A stretch of DNA of 64,000 bases, taken from Brevundimonas sp. Its GTDB lineage: Bacteria; Pseudomonadota; Alphaproteobacteria; Caulobacterales; Caulobacteraceae. The stretch covers positions 1 through 64,000 of the forward strand of contig NZ_QFNM01000005.1 in assembly GCF_003248455.1 (NCBI RefSeq). Reading direction: 5' to 3'. This document shows, in pieces, positions 18,043-25,877 of this stretch. A program made the translations under genes and the position numbers. The stretch's first letter is position 1. Each line of letters begins with the position of its first letter. The notes under the pieces are model-generated. The model was not told the DNA's origin, did not search any database, and saw only the letters and a program-made list of their open reading frames with translations.

Positions 18043-19338
18043 TCAGGTATGCGTGATCAGGCTGTTACGCTTGGTGTCCCGCATCCTGATGAAGGTGATC
18101 AGCGACAACCCGATCATGCCCGTCACATACCAGAAGAAGACGCTCTCCAGGCCTGCGTTCTTGAACCACAGGGCGACATATTCCGCCGTCCCGCCGAACA
18201 CGGCGTTGGCGATGGCGTAGGGCAGGGCGACGCCCAGGGCGCGGATATGGGCCGGAAACAGCTCGGCCTTCACCACCGCATTGATCGCCGTATAGCCCGA
18301 CACGATCACCAGGCCGGCCAGGGCCAGCAGGAAGGCTGTGAACGGGCTTTCGACCCGCGACAGCGTGGTCATGATCGGCACGGTGCACAAGACGCCCAGA
18401 ACCCCGAAGGCGATCATCACCGGCCGCCGCCCGATCCGGTCCGACAGGGCGCCCACGGCAGGCTGCAACAGCATGAACAGAAATAGGGCCGCCGCGCTGA
18501 TCTCGGTCGCCGTGTTCTTGGGAAAGCCGGTCGTGTTGACCAGGAACTTCTGCAGGTAGGTCGTGTAGGTATAGAAGGCCAGGGTGCCGCCGGCCGTCAG
18601 GCCGAGCACCATCAGCGCTTCCTTCGGATGTTTCAGGATCAGCTGGACGGCGCTGGATTTCGGCGTGTCCTTGATGTCGGATTCCTTATGCGTTTCGTCC
18701 AGCCGGCGACGCAGCCAGAAGACGACCACGGCCAGGGCCGCGCCGACGAAGAAGGGGATGCGCCAACCCCAACTCGCCAGCGCCGTCTCGCTGAGCGTGT
18801 TCTGCAACAGGATCAGCAGCATCAGGGCGATCAACTGGCCCGAGATCAGGGTGACGTACTGGAAACTGGACCAGAAGCCCCTCCGGTGCGGCTCGGCCAT
18901 TTCCGAAAGATAGGTGGCGCTGGACCCATACTCCCCGCCGACGCTGAGGCCCTGCAGCAGCCGCGCGAACAGCAGAAGCGCCGGCGCCGCCAGGCCGATC
19001 GTCGCATAGCCAGGCGTCAGGCCGATGATCAGCGAGCCTGTGCACATCAGCGTCACCGACAGGGTCAATCCCGCCTTCCTGCCCTTGCGGTCCGCATAGA
19101 CGCCCATGATCCAGGCGCCGATCGGCCGCATCAGGAAACCGACCGCGAAGACGGCGGCGGCGCTCAGAAGCTGGGCGGTGGGGTCCTCGCTGGGAAAGAA
19201 CACCGGGGCGAAATACAGGGTGAAGGCCGCATAGGCGTACCAGTCGAACCACTCCACCAGATTGCCGGCGGACCCGCCGACGATGTTTCTCAGGCGGCGG
19301 GCGGGGCTCATGGGTTCGGCGGGGGCTTCGGCGGTCAT
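18043..19338 (-). CDS. MFS metabolite:H+ symporter, KgtP (2-oxoglutarate permease) type
   Basis: 431-residue 12-helix transporter. The N-terminus (GNLVEWFDWYAYAAFTLYFA) and FLMRPIGAWIMGVYADRKGRK are typical of the metabolite:H+ symporter family and close to KgtP. It starts 3 bases after the astB stop, so it is very likely the last gene of the AST cluster. Import of 2-oxoglutarate or a related dicarboxylate would fit the nitrogen/C4-C5 context. The substrate is inferred from family and place. Confidence 0.9.
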   Translation of the reverse strand: MTAEAPAEPMSPARRLRNIVGGSAGNLVEWFDWYAYAAFTLYFAPVFFPSEDPTAQLLSAAAVFAVGFLMRPIGAWIMGVYADRKGRKAGLTLSVTLMCTGSLIIGLTPGYATIGLAAPALLLFARLLQGLSVGGEYGSSATYLSEMAEPHRRGFWSSFQYVTLISGQLIALMLLILLQNTLSETALASWGWRIPFFVGAALAVVVFWLRRRLDETHKESDIKDTPKSSAVQLILKHPKEALMVLGLTAGGTLAFYTYTTYLQKFLVNTTGFPKNTATEISAAALFLFMLLQPAVGALSDRIGRRPVMIAFGVLGVLCTVPIMTTLSRVESPFTAFLLALAGLVIVSGYTAINAVVKAELFPAHIRALGVALPYAIANAVFGGTAEYVALWFKNAGLESVFFWYVTGMIGLSLITFIRMRDTKRNSLITHT

Positions 19339-19341
19339 CGG

Positions 19342-20679
19342 CTAGGCTCTCTGGAAGGGATAGAAGCCGGCGCCCAGCTTCAGGATGGTCGTCAGTTCGT
19401 CCAGCGCGCCCCGGCTCTCGTCCAGCAGGGCCGGATCGGCCAGGTCGGCGGGCCGCAGTTCGTCGCGATACCAGCGGTTCGCCCAGGTCGAGAGGTCGGC
19501 GTGCAGGGCGTCGGTCAGGCGCATGGCGGGGTTGGTCGCGGCCAGTTCCGGCTCGGTCAGCACGACCCGGAGACGCAGGCAGGCGGGCCCGCCGCCGTTC
19601 CGCATCGACTGGCGCACGTCGACATAGCGGACAGCGCCGATCGGACCGTTGGAGGCGGCCAGGCCTTGCGCCACGGCATGGCTTTTCGGGTTGTCGCGGG
19701 TCTCGGTCGGGCAGATCAGGGTCAGGCGGTCCTCGCCCGGGATTCGGATCAGCATGGAATTGAACAGATAGCTGGATATGGCGTCGGCCAGCGGCAGGTC
19801 GGCGGACGAGACCTCCACGAAGATCGGGTCGAACAGCCCGTCCGCGGCGCGGCGGACGGCGTCCTGCGTTCCGGCGGCGTCCTCGAACGCCAGGTCGTGG
19901 AAGAACAGGGTCTCCAGCGCCCCGACGCAGACCACGTCGTTGTGGAACGTCCCGCCGGCGATGGCGGCCTTCGACTGCTGGGCCAGGACCACGCCGGACG
20001 CCTCATGGCGGCGGGCGACGGCCTGTGACGCTTCACGGGTCTGGCGGGCGGGGTACAGGCCGTCCCACGGCTCGAACGCCTCCCGGCCCCAGACCAGCAG
20101 GTTGACGCCCGGCGCGCCGTGGTCGGCGCACAGGCGGACGTGGTTGGCGGCGCCCTCGTCGGCCAGATGGGCGACTGACGGCAGGGCGTCGTGGACGGCG
20201 AACCGCGCCGTATCGGGGAACAAGGCGTCCAATGCGCGCTTCGTCTGCTGATGCTCCAGCGACCGGTGCAGGTTCGTGATCAGGTTGGCGGGGGTGAAAT
20301 GCACCCGGCCGTCACGGGCGTCGGCGCTGGGCGTCACCGTCGCGGCGTTGGCGGCCCACATCGGCGAGGCCGAACAGGCGGCGGCGGCGAAGGCCGGAGC
20401 GTCCTTCCACGCCCGCTCCAGCACCTGGGCGTCCGATCCGGCGAACCCCAGCGTCCGCAGAAAGGGGATGTCCGGCCGCTCGTGCGGCGGCAGGACGAAT
20501 TGCGGCAGGCCCAGGTCCGCCAGGGCCTTCATCTTGTCCAGGCCCTGCAACACCGCCGCGCGCGGGTTGGACGCCTCGCCCCTGTTCAGGCTGGAGGCCA
20601 GATTGCCCGGCGACAGGCCGGCGTAGGAGTGCGTCGGTCCGATCAGGCCGTCGGCGTTGGCTTCGACGGCGGCGGTCAC
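19342..20679 (-). CDS. astB: N-succinylarginine dihydrolase
   Basis: Second step of the arginine succinyltransferase pathway: N2-succinylarginine to N2-succinylornithine plus CO2 and 2 NH3. 445 aa from a GTG start preceded by GGAGAA, matching the usual length; a longer reading would run through the upstream repeat. The N-terminus DGLIGPTHSYAGLSPGN and the catalytic Cys segment NGGGPACLRLRV near the C-terminus are characteristic. It follows astD across a palindromic repeat and is nearly joined to the permease gene. Confidence 0.96.
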   Translation of the reverse strand: MTAAVEANADGLIGPTHSYAGLSPGNLASSLNRGEASNPRAAVLQGLDKMKALADLGLPQFVLPPHERPDIPFLRTLGFAGSDAQVLERAWKDAPAFAAAACSASPMWAANAATVTPSADARDGRVHFTPANLITNLHRSLEHQQTKRALDALFPDTARFAVHDALPSVAHLADEGAANHVRLCADHGAPGVNLLVWGREAFEPWDGLYPARQTREASQAVARRHEASGVVLAQQSKAAIAGGTFHNDVVCVGALETLFFHDLAFEDAAGTQDAVRRAADGLFDPIFVEVSSADLPLADAISSYLFNSMLIRIPGEDRLTLICPTETRDNPKSHAVAQGLAASNGPIGAVRYVDVRQSMRNGGGPACLRLRVVLTEPELAATNPAMRLTDALHADLSTWANRWYRDELRPADLADPALLDESRGALDELTTILKLGAGFYPFQRA

Positions 20680-20687
20680 TGGAATTC

Positions 20688-20850
20688 TCCCTCCCCGATC
20701 CGGGGAGGGTGGCTGAGCGAAGCGAAGCCGGGTGGGGAGGGCCAGGCGACGTCCCACAGACCTGTTCGGCATCCAGCAGTGCGTCCCTGCCGGGCCGCCC
20801 CCACCCCGTCGCTGCGCGACGACCCTCCCCGGAACGGGGAGGGAGAGGCA
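20688..20850. repeat. Long imperfect palindrome in astD-astB junction
   Basis: About 160 bases with C/T-rich arms: CTCCCTCCCC...GGGGAGGG near 20690-20712 is mirrored by a near-identical inverted copy near 20820-20850. Each arm contains its own small hairpin. It fills the whole gap between the two ast genes. Confidence 0.75.
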
Positions 20851-20860
20851 TGGTGGGCCG

Positions 20861-22279
20861 TCACGACCGCAGCCCCTTGATCTCGCCTTCGATGTTGGCG
20901 ACCGCATCGGCCTCGAAGCTGGCGACCGGATAGGCGCAGTAGTCGGCGGCGTAATAGGCGCTGGGCCGGTGGTTGCCGCTGGCCCCCAGGCCGCCGAAGG
21001 GCATGTCGCCGGCGGCGCCGGTGGTCGGGCGGTTGAAGTTGACCACGCCCGCTCGGATGCGGCGGATGAACCGGTCCCAGTGGGCGGGATCGTCGCTGAC
21101 CAGACCGGCGGAGAGCCCGTAGCGGGTGGCGTTGGCGGCCTGGATCGCGGCGTCGAAGCTGGGGACGCGAGTCACAGACAGGAAGGGGGCGAACATCTCC
21201 TCGTCGGGAACGTCGACGCCGGTCACGTCGATGATGGCCGGTTTGACGAAGGCGCCGGGCAGATTGGCGACAGGGCCGGAGGCGCGAACGACCTTGGCCC
21301 CCCTGTCGATCCGGTCCTGCAGCGCCCTCAGCGCGGTCTCGGCGGCGCGGGCCGAGATCAGCGGTCCGGCATAGGGTTCGGGATCGCTGTCCCAGGGGCC
21401 GAACACCAGACGGTCGGACAGGGCGGCTATCGCTTCGACGACGGCGTCGCCCTGCGGCCCTTCCGGCACGATCAGGCGCCGCGCGCACGAGCAGCGCTGG
21501 CCGGTGGTGACGAAGGCGGACTGCACCGCGATCCCCGCCACGGCCTCGGCGTCGGCGGCGTCCCAGACGACCAGCGGATTGTTGCCGCCCAGTTCCAGCG
21601 CCAGGACGACGTGCGGATCGTCGGCGAATTTCCGCCGGAAGTGCGCCCCCGCCGCGCCCGAGCCGGTGAACATCAGGGCGTCGATGCCGGCGTCCAGCAG
21701 GGCCGCGCCCGTCTCGCGCCCGCCCTGGACCACATTGACCACGCCCCGGGGCAGGTCGGCGGCTTCGAACGCCTCGGCCATGACCTGGCCGACCAGGGGC
21801 GTTTCCTCCGAGGGCTTGAAGACGACCGTGTCGCCCGCCAGCAGGGCCGGGACGATATGGCCGTTGGGCAGGTGGCCGGGGAAGTTGAACGGCCCCAGCA
21901 CCGCCGCGACCCCGTGCGGCCGGTGGCGCAGGACGGCGCGGCCGAAGGCGGTGTCGCTGGCGCGTTCGCCGGTGCGTTCGTCATAGGCCCGGATCGAGAT
22001 GTCGACCTTGCCGATCATGGCGGCCGCCTCGGTCCTTGTCTCCCACAGGGGTTTGCCGGTTTCGCGGCTGATGGCCTCGGCGATCCGGGGCGCGTGGTCC
22101 TTCAGCACGGCTTGATAGCGTTTGACGGCGTCGATCCGCTCGGCGCGCGGCGCATCGGCCCAGGCGGGGAAGGCGGCGCGGCCGGCGTCCACGGCGGCCT
22201 GCACCTGGGCGGGGCCGGCGGCCTCGCCTTCCCAGTTGGTCGCTTCGGTGGCGGGGTCGAAGGATTTGAAGTGGGTCAT
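20861..22279 (-). CDS. astD: Succinylglutamate-semialdehyde dehydrogenase
   Basis: NAD(P)+-dependent aldehyde dehydrogenase oxidising N2-succinylglutamate 5-semialdehyde to N2-succinylglutamate in the AST pathway. 472 aa. Seen: the nucleotide-binding FTGSGAAG, the general base Glu in LELGGNNPLVV, the catalytic Cys in TTGQRCSCARRL, and the C-terminal GVVNFNRPTTGA typical of AstD. It lies between astA and astB with repeats on both sides. No astC (succinylornithine aminotransferase) is in the window; a general ArgD could fill that step. Confidence 0.96.
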   Translation of the reverse strand: MTHFKSFDPATEATNWEGEAAGPAQVQAAVDAGRAAFPAWADAPRAERIDAVKRYQAVLKDHAPRIAEAISRETGKPLWETRTEAAAMIGKVDISIRAYDERTGERASDTAFGRAVLRHRPHGVAAVLGPFNFPGHLPNGHIVPALLAGDTVVFKPSEETPLVGQVMAEAFEAADLPRGVVNVVQGGRETGAALLDAGIDALMFTGSGAAGAHFRRKFADDPHVVLALELGGNNPLVVWDAADAEAVAGIAVQSAFVTTGQRCSCARRLIVPEGPQGDAVVEAIAALSDRLVFGPWDSDPEPYAGPLISARAAETALRALQDRIDRGAKVVRASGPVANLPGAFVKPAIIDVTGVDVPDEEMFAPFLSVTRVPSFDAAIQAANATRYGLSAGLVSDDPAHWDRFIRRIRAGVVNFNRPTTGAAGDMPFGGLGASGNHRPSAYYAADYCAYPVASFEADAVANIEGEIKGLRS

Positions 22280-22292
22280 GGCTCTATTCCAA

Positions 22293-22422
22293 TCCGCTCA
22301 TCCCCGCGAAAGCGGGGACCCAGCGCTTTGGGCGAAAGGTGCGTGAGATCAAATTCCGGCGGTCATCCGACGCACCGACGATGCGAAAGCACTGGATCCC
22401 CGCTTTCGCGGGGATGAGCGGA
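22293..22422. repeat. Palindrome in astA-astD junction
   Basis: Perfect 26-bp inverted arms at 22293-22318 and 22397-22422. Each arm holds CCCCGC-GAAA-GCGGGG, a hairpin with a GNRA tetraloop. It fills the gap between the two genes almost exactly. Confidence 0.85.
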
Positions 22423-22432
22423 AAGAGAGAAA

Positions 22433-23440
22433 TCACGATTTCACTCGGACGACGGCGCCGTTCCGCACCTTCAGCGCGGCGGCGGTTTCGGGGGTGATGC
22501 GCACGACCGGATCATGGATGTCGCACCTGGCGCGCACGGCCCGGAAGGCGGCGACGCTGTCGGTCGAGATCAGGGCCGGCAGCTCCGCCTCCACCTCCTC
22601 CGCGATCTCCGCCGTCAGAACGCGCGCATCGCGCACGGTGCGGATATTGTCCCGCCCGCACGAGACGGTCGGTCCCGCATCGAAGATGTCCACCAGACCG
22701 TTGGGGCGAAAGCCCTCGCTTTCCAGCAGCGCCATCGCCGGCACCCCTTGCGGATGCACCTTGCCGATCACGGCGCGGGCCGGTTCGGGCAGCAGTTCGA
22801 CATAGATCGGGTGGCGCGGCGCCAGGTCCAGGATGAACTGCTTGTCGGTGGAGCCGGTCATCCGGTCGGCGTGGTCGAACTCCATCGGAAAGAATTTGTG
22901 CGCCACATGATCCCAGAAGGGGCAGGCGCCGTCGGGGGTGAACACCCCGCGAAGTTCGGCCAGCACGTTCTCGGCGAACAGTTCGGGCTGGGCGCCGATC
23001 AGCATGTATCGCGACTGGCTGAGCAGCCGCCCCGCGCCGCCCTTCCTGCGGTCCGCCTTCAGGAACAGCGATCCGACCTCGGTCCAGCCGGTGCATTCGT
23101 TGACCAGCACCAGGGTCTGGTGATCCAGCTTGACCCCCAGGGACGGCGACTGGACCGTGTTGTTGACCACCCGGAACGAGAAGAACGGTCGTTTCAGCCC
23201 CACCGTAGCCTTGACCGAGCCGACGCCGTCGATGTCGCCCGTGTCGCCGTCCTCCAGCATCAAGGTGTACCAGGCCTCCTGCCGCGCGACCTCGCCGCGG
23301 AAGCTGGCCTGGCTCAACTCCAGCCGATCCGACAGGGCGTCGGGGTCTTCGGGCAGGCTGGTGAAGCCCGGCCCGGACAGGATGGCCAGTTCCAGCAGGC
23401 TGTCGAGATCGGCGGGGCCGGCAGGACGCACGACAAGCAT
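22433..23440 (-). CDS. astA: Arginine N-succinyltransferase
   Basis: First AST step: succinyl-CoA plus L-arginine to N2-succinylarginine. 335 aa, typical for AstA. Recognised by MLVVRPAGPADLDSLLELA, FTSLPEDPDAL, NECTGWTEVGSLFL, LLSQSRYMLI and the VSCGRDNIRTV segment. It is preceded by the M20 hydrolase gene on the same strand across a 200-base repeat-containing gap and followed by astD. Confidence 0.96.
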   Translation of the reverse strand: MLVVRPAGPADLDSLLELAILSGPGFTSLPEDPDALSDRLELSQASFRGEVARQEAWYTLMLEDGDTGDIDGVGSVKATVGLKRPFFSFRVVNNTVQSPSLGVKLDHQTLVLVNECTGWTEVGSLFLKADRRKGGAGRLLSQSRYMLIGAQPELFAENVLAELRGVFTPDGACPFWDHVAHKFFPMEFDHADRMTGSTDKQFILDLAPRHPIYVELLPEPARAVIGKVHPQGVPAMALLESEGFRPNGLVDIFDAGPTVSCGRDNIRTVRDARVLTAEIAEEVEAELPALISTDSVAAFRAVRARCDIHDPVVRITPETAAALKVRNGAVVRVKS

Positions 23441-23469
23441 TCAGAACGCCCCTCCCATCATTGGTCTGT

Positions 23470-23628
23470 CGTCATCCTCCGGCGAGCGCAGCGAGACCGG
23501 GGGACCCAGCGGCGCCACAGCGTGGCGAAGGGGATGGGGCTGCGGCTGCGGTGCGTGGCAGGTTCGCGCTTTCGCGCGCCGCTGGGTCCCCCGGTCTGCG
23601 GCGCTGCGCGCCTTGCCGGAGGATGACG
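23470..23628. repeat. Palindrome between M20 hydrolase and astA
   Basis: Outer arms CGTCATCCTCCGGC (23470-23483) and its inverse (23615-23628); inner arms ACCGGGGGACCCAGCGGCG and inverse. Similar in plan to the neighbouring palindromes but with a different sequence, except for a shared GGGxACCCAGCG block with the 22293 element. Confidence 0.8.
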
Positions 23629-23646
23629 AAAGAACAAGGGTCGAAA

Positions 23647-24897
23647 TCACATCGTCTCCAGACGCAAGGACTTCAGCTTGGCCGCGTCGATCTCGCCCGA
23701 GGCGATCTTGCACAGGATCAGGGCGCTCAACTGCGCGCGTTCGACGAAGCTGTCGGGCCAGGCGAACTCCTGGCCCGAATGGATGTCGCCGCCCCGGACG
23801 CCCAGGGTGTCTATGTTGGGCAGGCCGGCGGCGTGCAGATTGTTGCCTTCGCACACACCGCCCGACGGCGTCCAGGCGATGTCCTGGCCCAGCAGGGCGC
23901 CGGCCGCCTTCACCGCTTCGAACAGGGCGGTCTGGGCCGCGTCCATCGGCTTGGGCGGGCGGGTGAAGCCGCCGTGCAGGTCCAGCGTCAGCCCCTCGAA
24001 CGGCGGTTCGGCCGCGATCTGGCGCACCGCCGCGTCGATCCAGTCGGCGGCCGCCTTGTCCGGCACGCGCACATTGAAGCGCACCACGGCCTTGTCGGCC
24101 ACCACGTTCAGGGCGCCGCCGCCCGAAATCTTGGCGACGTTGACCGTGACGCCCGCGTGGCGACCGTTCAGCCCGTGCAGGGCGGCGGCGAGGATGGCCG
24201 CGCCGGCCACCGCATTGCGCCCCTCGTCGAAAGCCCGCCCGGCGTGGGCCGCGCGACCCGCCACGATCAGATGATAGTTGCCGCTGCCCTTGCGCGCGCC
24301 CGCCAAGGTCCCGTCCGCCAGCGCCGGCTCATAGGTCAGGCCCACATGACCGCGCGCGCCCAGTTCGGCCAGCAGCGGCCCGGAGGCCGGCGAGCCGATC
24401 TCCTCGTCGGGGCTGAGCAGCACGGTCCAGCCGACGCCGCCCCGATCCGGGTGGGTCTCGAACGCCTCCAGCGCGGCCAGCATCACGCTGATTCCGCCCT
24501 TCATGTCCGCCACGCCCGGCCCGTTCAGGGCGCCGTCCGCCCGCGTCGTCACGGTCTGGAACCGGCTGTCGGCGGGGAAGACCGTGTCGTAATGGCCGGT
24601 CAGCACGACCTGGAGCGGCGCACTGGGTCGCGCGGAGATCTTCAGGGCGTCGGCGTGGGCCTCGGTCCGCACCGATCCGTCGTCGGCGACGCTGGTCGAG
24701 CCATGCGTCGGGATACGCTCGACCGTGGCGGGCAGGGCCTTCGCCGTCGTTTCCAGCGCATCCAGCACGGCGTTCAAACCGACCGCGTTGCGGCTGCCGG
24801 AGTTGATGTTCGCCCAGTCGATGGTGCGCCCGACGATGGCCTCGCGTCGCCCGGCGACGTGGTCGAGGACGGCCTGGTCGGAGGTCAGAATCCGCAT
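23647..24897 (-). CDS. M20-family metallohydrolase, possible succinylglutamate desuccinylase substitute
   Basis: 416 aa, M20 (carboxypeptidase G2/ArgE/DapE-like) fold. Zn ligands are visible: His102 and Asp104 (TGHYDTVFP), Asp131 (LNGPGVADMKGG), Glu165 and Glu166 (SPDEEIGS), and His in RGGDIHSGQEF. It heads the AST cluster on the same strand, where astE would be expected but is absent. By family chemistry it could hydrolyse the N-succinyl amide of succinylglutamate or succinylornithine. This role is inferred from position. The ATG at 24897 was preferred (TAGGG 8 bases upstream); a GTG 9 bases earlier is possible. Confidence 0.85.
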   Translation of the reverse strand: MRILTSDQAVLDHVAGRREAIVGRTIDWANINSGSRNAVGLNAVLDALETTAKALPATVERIPTHGSTSVADDGSVRTEAHADALKISARPSAPLQVVLTGHYDTVFPADSRFQTVTTRADGALNGPGVADMKGGISVMLAALEAFETHPDRGGVGWTVLLSPDEEIGSPASGPLLAELGARGHVGLTYEPALADGTLAGARKGSGNYHLIVAGRAAHAGRAFDEGRNAVAGAAILAAALHGLNGRHAGVTVNVAKISGGGALNVVADKAVVRFNVRVPDKAAADWIDAAVRQIAAEPPFEGLTLDLHGGFTRPPKPMDAAQTALFEAVKAAGALLGQDIAWTPSGGVCEGNNLHAAGLPNIDTLGVRGGDIHSGQEFAWPDSFVERAQLSALILCKIASGEIDAAKLKSLRLETM

Positions 24898-24998
24898 CGG
24901 CCGCACCCTAGACGGCCCGACGGCAAAGGTGAAGGTCGGGGTCTGTAAGTCGTCGCCGATCGCCGCTAGTGTCCGCGCGACATCACGAGGGGGCGACG

Positions 24999-25097
24999 AT
25001 GGCGCGCGATACGATCAAGCTCTGGCTGCGGGCCGTGAAGCCGCTGAATCCCCCGCGCGGAAAGATGCTGCGCAGGCCACGGCGGAGCCAAGCGTGA
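24999..25097 (+). CDS. Short basic ORF coupled to arsC
   Basis: 32 codons starting MARDTIKLWLRAVKP and ending in a basic tail (RRPRRSQA). A GAGGGGG ribosome site lies 5 bases before the ATG, and its TGA overlaps the arsC GTG (GTGA). The spacing suggests translational coupling. It may be a leader peptide or simply a coupling ORF; no family is recognised. Confidence 0.45.
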   Translation: MARDTIKLWLRAVKPLNPPRGKMLRRPRRSQA

Positions 25098-25438
25098 CGG
25101 CCGTCGTCCTGTATCACAATCCCAAATGCTCGACCTCGCGCAACGCCCTGGCCTTGCTGCGCGAGCGGGGGATTGAGCCGACCGTGGTGGAATATCTGAA
25201 GACCGGCTGGGACCGGGCCACGCTGGAACGGCTGGCGGCCAGGACCGGCGGCGGCCTGTCCGGCCTGATGCGCGACAAGGAGGCCGAGGCCAGGGCCCTG
25301 ATGGACGCCGGCGCCGACGATCAGGCGCTGATGGCCGCCGCCCTGGCCCAGCCGATCCTGATCGAACGCCCCATCGTCGAGACCGACAAGGGCGCCGTCG
25401 TCGGCCGTCCGCTGGAGCGGGTGCTGGAGGTTCTCTAG
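25094..25438 (+). CDS. arsC: ArsC-family arsenate reductase (glutaredoxin type)
   Basis: 114 aa thioredoxin-fold protein. The catalytic Cys12 lies in YHNPKCSTSRN, followed by a long helical insertion and the C-terminal RPIVETDKGAVVGRP containing the conserved Arg. It reduces arsenate to arsenite using glutathione/glutaredoxin; some close homologues (YffB type) lack that activity. No arsR or arsenite exporter is adjacent, so a resistance role is unproven. GTG start overlapping the upstream small ORF. The stop codon lies inside a repeat arm. Confidence 0.88.
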   Translation: MTAVVLYHNPKCSTSRNALALLRERGIEPTVVEYLKTGWDRATLERLAARTGGGLSGLMRDKEAEARALMDAGADDQALMAAALAQPILIERPIVETDKGAVVGRPLERVLEVL

Positions 25439-25632
25439 GTTCAATCGACATTCGGACGATGAACGTCATTCCGGGGCGTCCGCAGGACGAACCCTGAACC
25501 CAGGAGGCGGGCGTCGGGCATTGGAGGCGTCCAATAGCGCGACTGCGGCCCTGGGTTCCGGGTTCTTCGCTCCGCTCAGCCCCGGAATGACGCGCCGAGA
25601 CGCCTGTCTTCTCGAATGTCGATCGAACCTAG
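25435..25632. repeat. Long palindromic element downstream of arsC
   Basis: Outer arms at 25435-25454 and 25613-25632 (CGAATGTCGATCGAACCTAG type, one mismatch). Inner arms GTCATTCCGGGGC at 25465-25477 and its inverse at 25579-25591. The arsC stop codon TAG is part of the left arm. The gap 25439-25873 contains no gene that I can support. Confidence 0.8.
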
Positions 25633-25790
25633 CCGGACCGATGGGTTGCGGCCGCCGACCCGCCTAATCCCGCACGCCAACCCCTGTCTTTTCAGCGGCT
25701 TGAAAGCCGGTATCGGCATTTACCCGCCCACGATGTCGAACGGGGTTATGATCCAGACCGGTCTTTGACATCGCCATTTCCCGCCTGGAC

Positions 25791-25838
25791 TTGGACTCGT
25801 TGGACTCGTTGGACTGTTTTTTTCTTCTGTTGGACTCG
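25791..25838. repeat. TTGGACTCG short tandem repeat
   Basis: Units of TTGGACTCG at 25791-25799 and 25800-25808, a partial unit at 25809-25816, then after a T-rich spacer another unit at 25830-25838. No spacer-repeat regularity as in CRISPR. Confidence 0.7.
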
Positions 25839-25840
25839 TC

Positions 25841-25877
25841 GAATGACGATCATGGATCGAATGTCGATCGAACCTAG
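25841..25877. repeat. Third, half copy of the arsC-side repeat arm
   Basis: GAATGACG followed after 8 bases by the same CGAATGTCGATCGAACCTAG arm (25858-25877) in the same orientation as the right arm at 25613. The tamB stop codon lies in it. Confidence 0.75.

Noticed and set aside
25094..25438. Full ars resistance operon
   Set aside because: Only arsC is present. Upstream is a 32-codon ORF and downstream a repeat; no ArsR, ArsB/Acr3 or ArsH.
25791..25838. Possible CRISPR array
   Set aside because: Repeats are 9 bases and directly tandem, with no regular spacers and no cas genes.
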